Of a stretch of 64,000 bases of DNA, positions 35,601 to 47,524 are shown piece after piece (positions within the stretch are counted from its first letter, which is position 1; the number at the start of each line of letters is the position of its first letter). The notes under the pieces were generated by a model. That model did not search any database, had not been told where the DNA came from, and saw only the letters and a program-made list of their open reading frames with translations. The stretch is taken from positions 1,667,501 to 1,731,500 of the forward strand of contig CATNEN010000012.1 in assembly GCA_950097015.1 (NCBI GenBank), written 5' to 3'. A program made the position numbers and the translations under genes. The stretch is from Macrostomum hystrix. Taxonomy: Eukaryota; Platyhelminthes; Macrostomidae.

Positions 35601-36238
35601 AAGTAGATAGATTAGAGAGAGGTAGATAGATTGAAGAGAGGTAGATAGATTGAAGAGAGCTAGACAGATTGAAGAGAGGTAGATAGATTGAAGAGAGGTA
35701 GATAGATTGAAGAGAAGTAGATAGATTAGAGAGAGGTAGATAGATTGAAGAGAGGTAGATAGATTGAAGAGATTTAGATAGATTGAAGAGAGGTAGATAG
35801 ATTGAAGAGAGGTAGATAGATTGAAGAGAGCTAGACAGATTGAAGAGAGGTAGATAGATTGAAGAGAAGTAGATAGATTAGAGAGAGGTAGATAGATTGA
35901 AGAGAGGTAGATAGATTGAAGAGAGGTAGATAGATTGAAGAGAGGTAGATCGATTGAAGAGAGGTAGATAGATTGAAGATAAGTATATGGGTAGAATATG
36001 TGGAAGATGTATAGATAAGTTGCCAGAGGATGAGAGTTAAATTTGGTGGGTTTGTAGAAGAAATATATTTGATGGGATGGGATCGAGTCGGGTTCAAGGC
36101 AATAGGGATATCACAGACTTCCTCAAGAGGCTCACCAGAATCCTTTCGCAGCCTCCGATCAGCCGCCGAGTCGAACTCAGCTGAACTCTTCAAGATGCCC
36201 TCAATCGAGAAGTTGGTCAACTTGCCGAAGGCTGTCAT
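32692..36238 (-). CDS. hbn: Paired-like homeodomain protein, homeobrain-type (three exons)
   Basis: Transcription factor with a paired-class (Q50) homeodomain; homeobrain genes act in anterior neural patterning in arthropods and other invertebrates. Exons (minus): 36136-36238, 34808-35052, 32692-32970, phase-consistent, giving 208 aa. An eh1/octapeptide-like repressor motif FSIEGILKS is at residues 10-18. The homeodomain spans 71-130, beginning [20 protein letters not shown], with [17 protein letters not shown] and [15 protein letters not shown]; Gln120 is homeodomain position 50. KTQYPDVF and LSEARVQV favour homeobrain over Rax, Arx or Alx. A seven-Ala run precedes the homeodomain, and longer Ala and Gln runs follow it. 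It is about half the length of fly Hbn as I recall it. Intron 2 splits the homeodomain between codons 46 and 47, a common position in paired-like genes. No OAR motif was seen. Confidence 0.88.
33195..33370 (+). repeat. ~17-bp degenerate repeat in homeobrain-like intron 2
   Basis: Copies of 'gagaattgggattttaga' (16-18 bp), decaying toward the distal end. Confidence 0.85.
34430..34745 (+). repeat. Purine-rich GAGATAAGA repeat in homeobrain-like intron 2
   Basis: Irregular repeats of 'gagataagagatgagaga' and 'gatagggagagatgagag', almost all purine on the plus strand. It lies within 65 bp of the exon 2 donor. Confidence 0.9.
35285..35985 (+). repeat. 20-bp minisatellite in homeobrain-like intron 1
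   Basis: About 37 copies of 'attgaagagaggtagataga' (20 bp), with an 18 bp 'attagagagaggtagata' variant, interspersed in a partly ordered pattern. Confidence 0.96.
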
Positions 36239-37145
36239 TGTGGACAGTGACAATTGATAGCTGGGATGGCCGATGCGCACTAGAGTTCGAGTTAATATTG
36301 CGGCCAGGTAAGTGGCAAAATATGCTGTGATTAATAGAGCTATTTGTTTGAGGACCCGGGCTATAAAACGAGCTATCCATCAAAAATGCCCACCACCCCA
36401 ACCCGTGTCTGGGGCTGCTCTCTCATTGGCTGGGCTGTGTCGGCAGTCGCCTGTCCCCACCCGCCACAGCTGTGCGTCAAAGCAATCAATTCGGTGCGGA
36501 GCCATTATCTGTCAATCTGGGCTGGGTCTGGGTAGGGGCGAGGCCAATTGCAGACTTAATGAGGCGTGATTTGAGATTTCAAAGCAGACCAATTAATTTG
36601 AGCACATTCTTTAATTGACAATTGAGCTGAAAAACTGAGCCCTCGGGGGGTGGGGAGTGGGGCGGTTGTTCAGGAAGCGATTTTGATAACCCCAGTTGGC
36701 ATTGAGCTGGGCACCCTAATGCCGGCTGTTGCGCAATGCGCCACTTTGAATGTTGCCAACCGAGACATGCGCTTATCAGTTGTCATTATTTGTGTCTTCA
36801 TGTTTGCAAAAATCCTACAAACAATGGCTGGCTAGTTTTGTGAAGGAATTATCGCGCATTATTTGGGGCCTATTGAAAATGATTCCCCCATTCTTTAAAG
36901 TCTCCAGTGCATGTGTTTTGGATTATGACCAACACGCGCTCAACATGTTTGTTTATTCCCAACCGATAAGCCTTTTATATTGGCCTCAATGTAAAAACAA
37001 GATATGCAATTCTGAGTGATATCAGACCACTTTAGATAGTTGCTAAGACTTTTAATGTTGGCTTCACATTGATTATGGGATAAAAACACTTTAGAACACC
37101 CATTCCAAATATTTATCGCCCTGCTCATAATTCTCTACACCAATC
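36239..37145. other. Upstream region of the homeobrain-like gene
   Basis: No gene recognised. 36485-36640 contains several ATTA/AATT cores ('caatcaatt', 'accaattaattt', 'tttaattgacaattg') that could bind homeodomain proteins. This fits a promoter or proximal enhancer but is not proof. Confidence 0.35.
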
Positions 37146-40100
37146 CATGATCTCCTCTCTCCTTCTCCTTCTCTCAACTTGTCTACTCTCTCCTTGTCTT
37201 CTCTCTCCCTGTCTTCTCTCTCCCTGTCTTCTCTCTCCCTGTCTTCTCTCTCCCTGTCTCCTCTCTCCCTGTCTTCTCTCTCCCTGTCTTCTCTCTCCTT
37301 GTCTCCTCTCACCTACTCTCCTTGTCTCCTCTCTCCTACTCTCCTTGTCTACTCTCTCCTTGTCTCCTCTCTCCTTGTCTTCTCGCTCCCTGTCTTCTCT
37401 CTCCTTGTCTCCTCTCTCCTTGTCTCCTCTCTCCTTGTCTTCTCCTTGTCTTCTCCTTGTCTTCTCCTTGTCTTCTCTCTCCTTGTCTCCTCTCTCCTTG
37501 TCTCCTCTCTCCTTGTCTCCTCTCTCCTTGTCTCCTCTCTCCTTGTCTTCTCCTTGTCTTCTCCTTGTCTTCTCCTTGTCTTCTCATTGTCTCCTCTCTC
37601 CTTGTCTCCTCTCTCCTACTCTCCTTGTCTCCTCTCTCCCTGTCTCCTCTCTCCTTGTCTCCTCTCTCCTTGTCTCCTCTCTCCTTCTCCTTGTCTTCTC
37701 CTTGTCTTCTCTCTCCTTGTCTCCTACTCTCCTTGTCTCCTCTCTCCTTCTCTCCTTGTCTCCTCTCTCCTTGTCTCCTCTCACCTACTCTCCTTGTCTC
37801 CTCTCTCCTTCTCCTTGTCTTCTCCTTGTCTCCTCTCTCCTTGTCTCCTACTCTCATTGTCTCCTCTCTCCTTCTCTCCTTGTCTCCTCTCTCCTACTCT
37901 CCTTGTCTACTCTCTCCTACTCTCCTTGTCTACTCTCTCCTTGTCTCCTCTCTCCCTGTCTCCTCACTCCTTCTCCTTGTCTTCTCCTTGTCTTCTCTCT
38001 CCTTGTCTCCTCTCTCCTACTCTCCTTGTCTCCTCTCTCCTTGTCTCCTCTCTCCTACTCTCCTTGTCTCCTCTCTCCTACTCTCCTTGTCTCCTCTCTC
38101 CTTGTCTCCTCTCTCCTTCTCTCCTTGTCTCCTCTCTCCTTGTCTTCTCGCTCCCTGTCTCCTCTCTCCTTGTCTCCTCTCTCCTTGTCTCCTCTCTCCT
38201 TCTCTCCTTGTCTCCTCTCTCCTTGTCTCCTCTCTCCTACTCTCCTTGTCTACTCTCTCCTTGTCTCCTCTCTCCTTGTCTCCTCTCACCTACTCTCCTT
38301 GTCTCCTCTCTCCTTCTCCTTGTCTTCTCCTTGTCTCCTCTCTCCTACTCTCCTTGTCTCCTCTCTCCTTGTCTCCTCTCTCCTTCTCTCCTTGTCTCCT
38401 CTCTCCTTCTCTCCTTGTCTCCTCTCTCCTTGTCTCCTCTCTCCTACTCTCCTTGTCTTCTCTCTCCTTGTCTCCTCTCTCCTTGTCTCCTCTCTCCTTG
38501 TCTTCTCCTTGTCTTCTCCTTGTCTTCTCCTTGTCTTCTCTCTCCTTGTCTCCTCTCTCCTTGTCTCCTCTCTCCTTGTCTCCTCTCTCCTTGTCTCCTC
38601 TCTCCTTGTCTTCTCCTTGTCTTCTCATTGTCTCCTCTCTCCTTGTCTCCTCTCTCCTACTCTCCTTGTCTCCTCTCTCCCTGTCTCCTCTCTCCTTGTC
38701 TCCTCTCTCCTTGTCTCCTCTCTCCTTCTCCTTGTCTTCTCCTTGTCTTCTCTCTCCTTGTCTCCTACTCTCCTTGTCTCCTCTCTCCTTCTCTCCTTGT
38801 CTCCTCTCTCCTTGTCTCCTCTCACCTACTCTCCTTGTCTCCTCTCTCCTTCTCCTTGTCTTCTCCTTGTCGCCTCTCTCCTTGTCTCCTACTCTCCTTG
38901 TCTCCTCTCTCCTTCTCTCCTTGTCTCCTCTCTCCTACTCTCCTTGTCTACTCTCTCCTACTCTCCTTGTCTACTCTCTCCTTGTCTCCTCTCTCCCTGT
39001 CTCCTCACTCCTTCTCCTTGTCTTCTCCTTGTCTTCTCTCTCCTTGTCTCCTCTCTCCTACTCTCCTTGTCTCCTCTCTCCCTGTCTCCTCTCTCCTTGT
39101 CTCCTCTCTCCTTGTCTCCTCTCTCCTTCTCCTTGTCTTCTCCTTGTCTTCTCTCTCCTTGTCTCCTACTCTCCTTGTCTCCTCTCTCCTTCTCTCCTTG
39201 TCTCCTCTCTCCTTGTCTCCTCTCACCTACTCTCCTTGTCTCCTCTCACCTACTCTCCTTGTCTCCTCTCTCCTTCTCCTTGTCTTCTCCTTGTCTCCTC
39301 TCTCCTTGTCTCCTACTCTCCTTGTCTCCTCTCTCCTTCTCTCCTTGTCTCCTCTCTCCTACTCTCCTTGTCTACTCTCTCCTACTCTCCTTGTCTACTC
39401 TCTCCTTGTCTCCTCTCTCCCTGTCTCCTCACTCCTTCTCCTTGTCTTCTCCTTGTCTTCTCTCTCCTTGTCTCCTCTCTCCTACTCTCCTTGTCTCCTC
39501 TCTCCTTGTCTCCTCTCTCCTACTCTCCTTGTCTCCTCTCTCCTTGTCTCCTCTCTCCTTGTCTTCTCGCTCCCTGTCTCCTCTCTCCTTGTCTCCTCTC
39601 TCCTTGTCTTCTCGCTCCCTGTCTCCTCTCTCCTTGTCTCCTCTCTCCTTCTCTCCTTGTCTCCTCTCTCCTTGTCTCCTCTCTCCTACTCTCCTTGTCT
39701 CCTCTCTCCTTGTCTCCTCTCTCCTTCTCTCCTTGTCTCCTCTCTCCTTGTCTCCTCTCTCCTTCTCTCCTTGTCTCCTCTCTCCTTGTCTTCTCGCTCC
39801 TTGTCTTCTCCTTGTCTTCTCCTTGTCTTCTCCTTGTCTTCTCTCTCCTTGTCTCCTCTCTCCTTGTCTCCTCTCTCCTTGTCTCCTCTCTCCTACTCTC
39901 CCTGTCTCCTCACTCCTTCTCCTTGTCTTCTCCTTGTCTTCTCTCTCCTTGTCTCCTCTGTCCTACTCTCCTTGTCTCCTCTCTCCTTGTCTCCTCTCTC
40001 CTTGTCTCCTCTCTCCTTCTCTCCTTGTCTCCTCTCTCTTTGTCTTCTCGCTCCCTGTCTCCTCTCTCCTTGTCTCCTCTCTCCTTGTCTCCTCTCTCCT

Positions 40101-43100
40101 ACTCTCCTTGTCTCCTCTCTCCTTGTCTCCTCTCTCCTTGTCTTCTCGCTCCCTGTCTCCTCTCTCCTTGTCTCCTCTCTCCTTGTCTTCTCGCTCCCTG
40201 TCTCCTCTCTCCTTGTCTCCTCTCTCCTTGTCTTCTCGCTCCCTGTCTCCTCTCTCCTTGTCTCCTCTCTCCTTGTCTCCTCTCTCCTTCTCTCCTTGTC
40301 TCCTCTCTCCTTGTCTTCTCGCTCCCTGTCTTCTCTCTCCTTCTCTCCTTGTCTCCTCTCTCCTTGTCTTCTCGCTCCCTGTCTTCTCTCTCCTTGTCTG
40401 CTCTCTCCTTGTCTCCTCTCTCCTTCTCCTTGTCTTCTCCTTGTCTTCTCTCTCCTTGTCTCCTCTCTCCTTGTCTCCTCTCTCCTTGTCTTCTCGCTCC
40501 TTGTCTTCTCCTTGTCTTCTCTCTCCTTGTCTCCTCTCTCCTTGTCTCCTCTCTCCTACTCTCCTTGTCTCCTCTCTCCTTCTCTCCTTGTCTCCTCTCT
40601 CCTTGTCTCCTCTCTCCTACTCTCCTTGTCTACTCTCTCCTTGTCTCCTCTCTCCTTGTCTCCTCTCTCCTTGTCTCCTCTCTCCTACTCTCCTTGTCTC
40701 CTCTCTCCTTGTCTCCTCTCTCCTTCTCTCCTTGTCTCCTCTCTCCTTGTCTTCTCGCTCCCTGTCTCCTCTCTCCTTGTCTCCTCTCTCCTTGTCTCCT
40801 CTCTCCTTCTCTCCTTGTCTCCTCTCTCCTTGTCTTCTCGCTCCCTGTCTCCTCTCTCCTTGTCTCCTCTCTCCTTGTCTCCTCTCTCCTACTCTCCTTG
40901 TCTCCTCTCTCCTTGTCTCCTCTCTCCTTCTCTCCTTGTCTCCTCTCTCCTTGTCTCCTCTCTCCTTCTCTCCTTGTCTCCTCTCTCCTTGTCTTCTCGC
41001 TCCCTGTCTTCTCTCTCCTTGTCTCCTCTCTCCTTGTCTCCTCTCTCCTTCTCCTTGTCTTCTCCTTGTCTTCTCTCTCCTTGTCTCCTCTCTCCTTGTC
41101 TCCTCTCTCCTTGTCTTCTCGCTCCTTGTCTTCTCCTTGTCTTCTCCTTGTCTTCTCCTTGTCTTCTCTCTCCTTGTCTCCTCTCTCCTTGTCTCCTCTC
41201 TCCTACTCTCCTTGTCTCCTCTCTCCTTCTCTCCTTCTCTCCTCTCTCCTTGTCTCCTCTCTCCTACTCTCCTTGTCTACTCTCTCCTTGTCTCCTCTCT
41301 CCTTGTCTCCTCTCTCCTTCTCTCCTTGTCTCCTCTCTATTTGTCTTCTCGCTCCCTGTCTCCTCTCTCCTTGTCTCCTCTCTCCTTGTCTCCTCTCTCC
41401 TACTCTCCTTGTCTCCTCTCTCCTTGTCTCCTCTCTCCTTGTCTTCTCGCTCCCTGTCTCCTCTCTCCTTGTCTCCTCTCTCCTTGTCTTCTCGCTCCCT
41501 GTCTTCTCTCTCCTTGTCTCCTCTCTCCTTGTCTCCTCTCTCCTTCTCCTTGTCTTCTCCTTGTCTTCTCCTTGTCTTCTCTCTCCTTGTCTCCTCTCTC
41601 CTTGTCTCCTCTCTCCTTGTCTCCTCTCTCCTACTCTCCCTGTCTCCTCACTCCTTCTCCTTGTCTTCTCCTTGTCTTCTCTCTCCTTGTCTCCTCTGTC
41701 CTACTCTCCTTGTCTCCTCTCTCCTTGTCTCCTCTCTCCTTGTCTCCTCTCTCCTTCTCTCCTTGTCTCCTCTCTCTTTGTCTTCTCGCTCCCTGTCTCC
41801 TCTCTCCTTGTCTCCTCTCTCCTTGTCTCCTCTCTCCTACTCTCCTTGTCTCCTCTCTCCTTGTCTCCTCTCTCCTTGTCTTCTCGCTCCCTGTCTCCTC
41901 TCTCCTTGTCTCCTCTCTCCTTGTCTTCTCGCTCCCTGTCTCCTCTCTCCTTGTCTCCTCTCTCCTTGTCTTCTCGCTCCCTGTCTCCTCTCTCCTTGTC
42001 TCCTCTCTCCTTGTCTCCTCTCTCCTTCTCTCCTTGTCTCCTCTCTCCTTGTCTTCTCGCTCCCTGTCTTCTCTCTCCTTCTCTCCTTGTCTCCTCTCTC
42101 CTTGTCTTCTCGCTCCCTGTCTTCTCTCTCCTTGTCTGCTCTCTCCTTGTCTCCTCTCTCCTTCTCCTTGTCTTCTCCTTGTCTTCTCTCTCCTTGTCTC
42201 CTCTCTCCTTGTCTCCTCTCTCCTTGTCTTCTCGCTCCTTGTCTTCTCCTTGTCTTCTCTCTCCTTGTCTCCTCTCTCCTTGTCTCCTCTCTCCTACTCT
42301 CCTTGTCTCCTCTCTCCTTCTCTCCTTGTCTCCTCTCTCCTTGTCTCCTCTCTCCTACTCTCCTTGTCTACTCTCTCCTTGTCTCCTCTCTCCTTGTCTC
42401 CTCTCTCCTTGTCTCCTCTCTCCTACTCTCCTTGTCTCCTCTCTCCTTGTCTCCTCTCTCCTTCTCTCCTTGTCTCCTCTCTCCTTGTCTTCTCGCTCCC
42501 TGTCTCCTCTCTCCTTGTCTCCTCTCTCCTTGTCTCCTCTCTCCTTCTCTCCTTGTCTCCTCTCTCCTTGTCTTCTCGCTCCCTGTCTCCTCTCTCCTTG
42601 TCTCCTCTCTCCTTGTCTCCTCTCTCCTACTCTCCTTGTCTCCTCTCTCCTTGTCTCCTCTCTCCTTCTCTCCTTGTCTCCTCTCTCCTTGTCTCCTCTC
42701 TCCTTCTCTCCTTGTCTCCTCTCTCCTTGTCTTCTCGCTCCCTGTCTTCTCTCTCCTTGTCTCCTCTCTCCTTGTCTCCTCTCTCCTTCTCCTTGTCTTC
42801 TCCTTGTCTTCTCTCTCCTTGTCTCCTCTCTCCTTGTCTCCTCTCTCCTTGTCTTCTCGCTCCTTGTCTTCTCCTTGTCTTCTCCTTGTCTTCTCCTTGT
42901 CTTCTCTCTCCTTGTCTCCTCTCTCCTTGTCTCCTCTCTCCTACTCTCCTTGTCTCCTCTCTCCTTCTCTCCTTGTCTCCTCTCTCCTTGTCTCCTCTCT
43001 CCTACTCTCCTTGTCTACTCTCTCCTTGTCTCCTCTCTCCTTGTCTCCTCTCTCCTTCTCTCCTTGTCTCCTCTCTATTTGTCTTCTCGCTCCCTGTCTC

Positions 43101-45690
43101 CTCTCTCCTTGTCTCCTCTCTCCTTGTCTCCTCTCTCCTACTCTCCTTGTCTCCTCTCTCCTTGTCTCCTCTCTCCTTGTCTTCTCGCTCCCTGTCTCCT
43201 CTCTCCTTGTCTCCTCTCTCCTTGTCTTCTCGCTCCCTGTCTCCTCTCTCCTTGTCTCCTCTCTCCTTGTCTCCTCTCTCCTTGTCTCCTCTCTCCTTCT
43301 CTCCTTGTCTCCTCTCTCCTTGTCTTCTCGCTCCCTGTCTTCTCTCTCCTTGTCTCCTCTCTCCTTGTCTTCTCGCTCCTTGTCTTCTCCTTGTCTTCTC
43401 TCTCCTTGTCTCCTCTCTCCTTGTCTCCTCTCTCCTACTCTCCTTGTCTCCTCTCTCCTTCTCTCCTTGTCTCCTCTCTCCTTGTCTCCTCTCTCCTACT
43501 CTCCTTGTCTACTCTCTCCTTGTCTCCTCTCTCCTTGTCTCCTCTCTCCTTGTCTCCTCTCTCCTACTCTCCTTGTCTCCTCTCTCCTTGTCTCCTCTCT
43601 CCTTCTCTCCTTGTCTCCTCTCTCCTTGTCTTCTCGCTCCCTGTCTCCTCTCTCCTTGTCTCCTCTCTCCTTGTCTCCTCTCTCCTTCTCTCGTTGTCTC
43701 CTCTCTCCTTGTCTCCTCTCTCCTTCTCTCCTTGTCTCCTCTCTCCTTGTCTTCTCGCTCCCTGTCTTCTCTCTCCTTGTCTCCTCTCTCCTTGTCTCCT
43801 CTCTCCTTCTCCTTGTCTTCTCCTTGTCTTCTCTCTCCTTGTCTCCTCTCTCCTTGTCTCCTCTCTCCTTGTCTTCTCGCTCCTTGTCTTCTCCTTGTCT
43901 TCTCTCTCCTTGTCTCCTCTCTCCTTGTCTCCTCTCTCCTTGTCTCCTCTCTCCTACTCTCCTTGTCTCCTCTCTCCCTGTCTCCTCTCTCCTTGTCTCC
44001 TCTCTCCTTGTCTCCTCTCTCCTTCTCCTTGTCTTCTCCTTGTCTTCTCTCTCCTTGTCTCCTACTCTCCTTGTCTCCTCTCTCCTTCTCTCCTTGTCTC
44101 CTCTCTCCTTGTCTCCTCTCACCTACTCTCCTTGTCTCCTCTCTCCTTCTCCTTGTCTTCTCCTTGTCTCCTCTCTCCTTGTCTCCTACTCTCATTGTCT
44201 CCTCTCTCCTTCTCTCCTTGTCTCCTCTCTCCTACTCTCCTTGTCTACTCTCTCCTACTCTCCTTGTCTACTCTCTCCTTGTCTCCTCTCTCCCTGTCTC
44301 CTCACTCCTTCTCCTTGTCTTCTCCTTGTCTTCTCTCTCCTTGTCTCCTCTCTCCTACTCTCCTTGTCTCCTCTCTCCTTGTCTCCTCTCTCCTACTCTC
44401 CTTGTCTCCTCTCTCCTACTCTCCTTGTCTCCTCTCTCCTTGTCTCCTCTCTCCTTCTCTCCTTGTCTCCTCTCTCCTTGTCTTCTCGCTCCCTGTCTCC
44501 TCTCTCCTTGTCTCCTCTCTCCTTCTCTCGTTGTCTCCTCTCTCCTTGTCTCCTCTCTCCTTCTCTCCTTGTCTCCTCTCTCCTTGTCTTCTCGCTCCCT
44601 GTCTTCTCTCTCCTTGTCTCCTCTCTCCTTGTCTCCTCTCTCCTTCTCCTTGTCTTCTCCTTGTCTTCTCTCTCCTTGTCTCCTCTCTCCTTGTCTCCTC
44701 TCTCCTTGTCTTCTCGCTCCTTGTCTTCTCCTTGTCTTCTCCTTGTCTTCTCCTTGTCTTCTCTCTCCTTGTCTCCTCTCTCCTTGTCTCCTCTCTCCTA
44801 CTCTCCTTGTCTCCTCTCTCCTTCTCTCCTTGTCTCCTCTCTCCTTGTCTCCTCTCTCCTACTCTCCTTGTCTACTCTCTCCTTGTCTCCTCTCTCCTTG
44901 TCTCCTCTCTCCTTCTCTCCTTGTCTTCTCTCTCCTACTCTCCTTGTCTCCTTTCTCCTACTCTCCTTGTCTCCTCTCTCCTACTCTCCTTGTCTACTCT
45001 CTCCTTGTCTCCTCTCTCCCTGTCTCCTCTCTCCTTGTCTCCTCTCTCCTTGTCTCCTCTCTCCTTCTCCTTGTCTTCTCCTTGTCTTCTCTCTCCTTCT
45101 CTCCTCTCTCCTTCTCTCCTTGTCTTCTCTCTCCTTGTCTCCTCTCTCCTTGTCTCCTCTCTCCTTGTCTTCTCGCTCCTTGTCTTCTCCTTGTCTTCTC
45201 CTTGTCTTCTCTCTCCTTGTCTCCTACTCTCCTTGTCTTTTCCTTGTCTCCTCTCTCCTACTCTCCTTGTCTCCTCTCTCCTTGTCTCCTCTCTCCTACT
45301 CTCCTTGTCTCCTCTCTCCTTGTCTCCCTGTCTCCTCTCTCCTTGTCTCCTCTCTCCTTCTCTCCTTGTCTCCTCTCTCCTTGTCTCCTCTCTCCTTCTC
45401 TCCTTGTCTCCTCTCTCCTTGTCTCCTCTCTCCTTCTCTCCTTGTCTCCTCTCTCCTTGTCTCCTCTCTTCTTCTCTCCTTGTCTCCTCTCTCCTTGTCT
45501 CCTCTCTCCTTCTCTCCTTGTCTCCTCTCTCTTTGTCTCCTCTCTCCTTCTCTCCTTGTCTCCTCTCTCCTTGTCTCCTCTCTCCTTCTCTCCTTGTCTC
45601 CTCTCTCCTTGTCTTCTCTCTCCTTCTCTCCTTGTCTCCTCTCTCCTTGTCTCCTCTCTCCTTCTCTACTTGTCTTCTCTCTCTTTGTTT
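37146..45690 (+). repeat. 8.5-kb pyrimidine-rich satellite, ~15-bp unit
   Basis: Basic unit 'tccttgtctcctctc' (15 bp), with variants 'tccttctctcc', 'tcctactctcc', 'tccttctcctt', 'tcttctcgctccc' and 'cattgtctcc'. The plus strand is almost only C and T, with about one G per unit and rare A. Higher-order duplications are visible. Rare variants recur about 1738 bp apart (40030/41768, 40396/42134, 41332/43070), and another block recurs about 1043 bp apart (37573/38617, 37962/39004). The multiple-of-three unit leaves all three plus frames open for about 2,800 codons; there is no evidence of coding. Confidence 0.98.
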
Positions 45691-46298
45691 TCGTTTCCCC
45701 GCTAGCTTCTTCTAGTGATCAGTTGCACATTCGCATATATTTCAATTCTTTTGCTCGGTTTTGAGCAAAACAATACTACTGTAACAATACTACTGTAAAC
45801 CCATTCCAAGTAGTGCAGAACGCATATTTTTTAGCAGTAAAGCACATGCCAGCTTTGGCCTAACCAACTGTGAGTTGCCTCAGGGCAAAATACGTTCGTA
45901 CTAGTACCCTGAGGACTGACTGTTGTTTATATAGCGTTGTTCAAAGCTGAACAAAGAATTAAATGCCGATGCATTTTCGTTTTTATCTGTGTACCTTTTC
46001 CTAAACATAGCAACTTATTGTTTAGTTACTTTCAAAAATGAAAATATATATTAGAATTAGCAGTTCCGCGTGCATATAAAGTGCTAAAAATGCTACTCAT
46101 GCAAAAATATCAGTAGCGCAATACGCGCATGCTTCTAAGATGTATTTACGGCCGTATATTGTAGTTTTCTCTGTATCATCTACTACATAAAATGAAAGCA
46201 ATACATATCAGCTACCTCTGGAAAATGTAGACGAATGAGCATTAAATAAAACGGATGAGATCACAAGTTCAGCGTACAAGTGAGCAGTATATAATAAC
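45691..46298. other. Intergenic, nothing recognised
   Basis: AT-rich unique sequence between the large satellite and the small secreted-peptide gene; probably includes the 3' UTR of the latter. No element recognised. Confidence 0.4.
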
Positions 46299-46574
46299 CT
46301 AGGCCAGTAGGCCGCGACACTTTGCTGGCATGCTATCATCCACATCCAGCGTCCCTGCCAGGAACGGCAGGCAGTCCTCCAGGATGCTCTTCCGCTTCAA
46401 CGCCAGCGCCTCGGCGGCGGCATCTTCGTCTTCGTCCAGCTTGTCACCTGTAGGCTGCTGCTCTAGCTTCTGTTCGGTGACGGAGCTCAGCTCCGAGTCG
46501 GTGGTCGGCATCGGTGACACCAAATCCAGAGCAGTCCATAGCAACAGGACAGATACGAGAATCAGGCGCAGCAT
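46299..46574 (-). CDS. Small secreted protein, candidate peptide prohormone
   Basis: Single-exon 91-codon frame. Residues 1-21 are a typical signal peptide (LRLILVSVLLLW core). A Ser/Thr/Glu-rich spacer and an acidic stretch (DKLDEDED) follow, then a basic site KRK at 60-62. The C-terminal ~29 residues contain two Cys (68 and 86) that could form one disulfide loop. This order (signal, acidic spacer, dibasic site, cysteine peptide) resembles invertebrate peptide-hormone precursors, but I recognise no family. A TATA-like run at 46652-46662 on the minus strand lies about 80 bp upstream of the ATG. Codon use is GC-rich, unlike the AT-rich flanks, which supports coding. Confidence 0.6.
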   Translation of the reverse strand: MLRLILVSVLLLWTALDLVSPMPTTDSELSSVTEQKLEQQPTGDKLDEDEDAAAEALALKRKSILEDCLPFLAGTLDVDDSMPAKCRGLLA

Positions 46575-46651
46575 TTGAATATTGTTTAGGAAAATCTGTT
46601 GTAGAATTTTCTGACACTCATACTCTACACCTGTAACACTCTGATATATTA

Positions 46652-46662
46652 GATATATATAC
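46652..46662 (-). promoter_or_regulatory. TATA-like box upstream of secreted-peptide gene
   Basis: GTATATATATC on the minus strand about 80 bp before the ATG at 46574. The position is compatible with a short 5' UTR; inferred only from sequence. Confidence 0.4.
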
Positions 46663-47524
46663 GCTAAATGGCCTGCGCGCGGTGTGAGGTGGCTGTCCGC
46701 AGAACTCGCGAGCCAAGCCTGAATCGCTCTGTCCCCCCAATATCTTTTTGCGTTAGTTTAGTTATTCTCAGCCATTGCCTGACTCATTCAATTGAAGAAT
46801 TCGCTCAATTTAGGCAGCAACTACTTGGTGGTAGGTAAACAAAACAGATGGTGCTGACAGAGTCAATAGCCTGCTGGATTGCCCAGACTGTGGGCTGGCT
46901 ATAGCGACAGTCTATCACAATAATCAAACTCGATGACAGGAATGCAGAATGGCCGGCCACAAGATGGCACGAAAATGTGAGTACACTGCCTCTTGTATGC
47001 TCATGTGGTAGTAACGGCACGTGCCAATGAATTTGAAAAGCTTCGCTAGACTCACCGTGTTAGTAACTACAGACTCCAATCTGTCAAAAGCGGTTCTGAA
47101 TAGGCAGTCCTACTGTCCTAATTAGATTATTCTTCATTGACTTCGTACTCAAACTTAAGCTCAAACTAAGTCGCCTTAGCAAACCCCAGCTATAGTTATG
47201 CACAATATTGTAAGAATCTAAATTAATGACAAATAAATTATTTCGTGTGGGAGCAATTCGCAATAAGGTAAACCAATTTCTAAAAATAGGCATGATTGCG
47301 TTTAGGTCACGCTCTCAAAAAAATCTGACTCACTCCGAATGACTGAACCAAATCTTAGTAATAGTTCCAAATATGGCCAGTGTAAGTGACCACATGAAAT
47401 ATTTCTGCATGCATTTTCCACAACAGTGTCCTGTAGTGTCTGGCTGGGTCACGACAAAGCCTACCAGAGAATTCAACTTTTTCTCCGTTTCGTTACACCA
47501 GACTTTGTTGCTTAGCGGTTAGAG
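46663..47524. other. Intergenic, nothing recognised
   Basis: Ordinary-complexity sequence with no recognisable gene. Immediately before the hAT-like element there is a short 'gcttagcggttagagca' resembling a tRNA A-box, but no B-box follows. Confidence 0.4.

Noticed and set aside
37147-45764. Three overlapping plus-strand open frames of about 2,800-2,860 codons (Ser/Leu/Pro/Cys-rich).
   Set aside because: They arise because the 15-bp C/T-rich unit is a multiple of three and contains no stop codon; all three frames are open over the same DNA, and there is no non-repeat domain.
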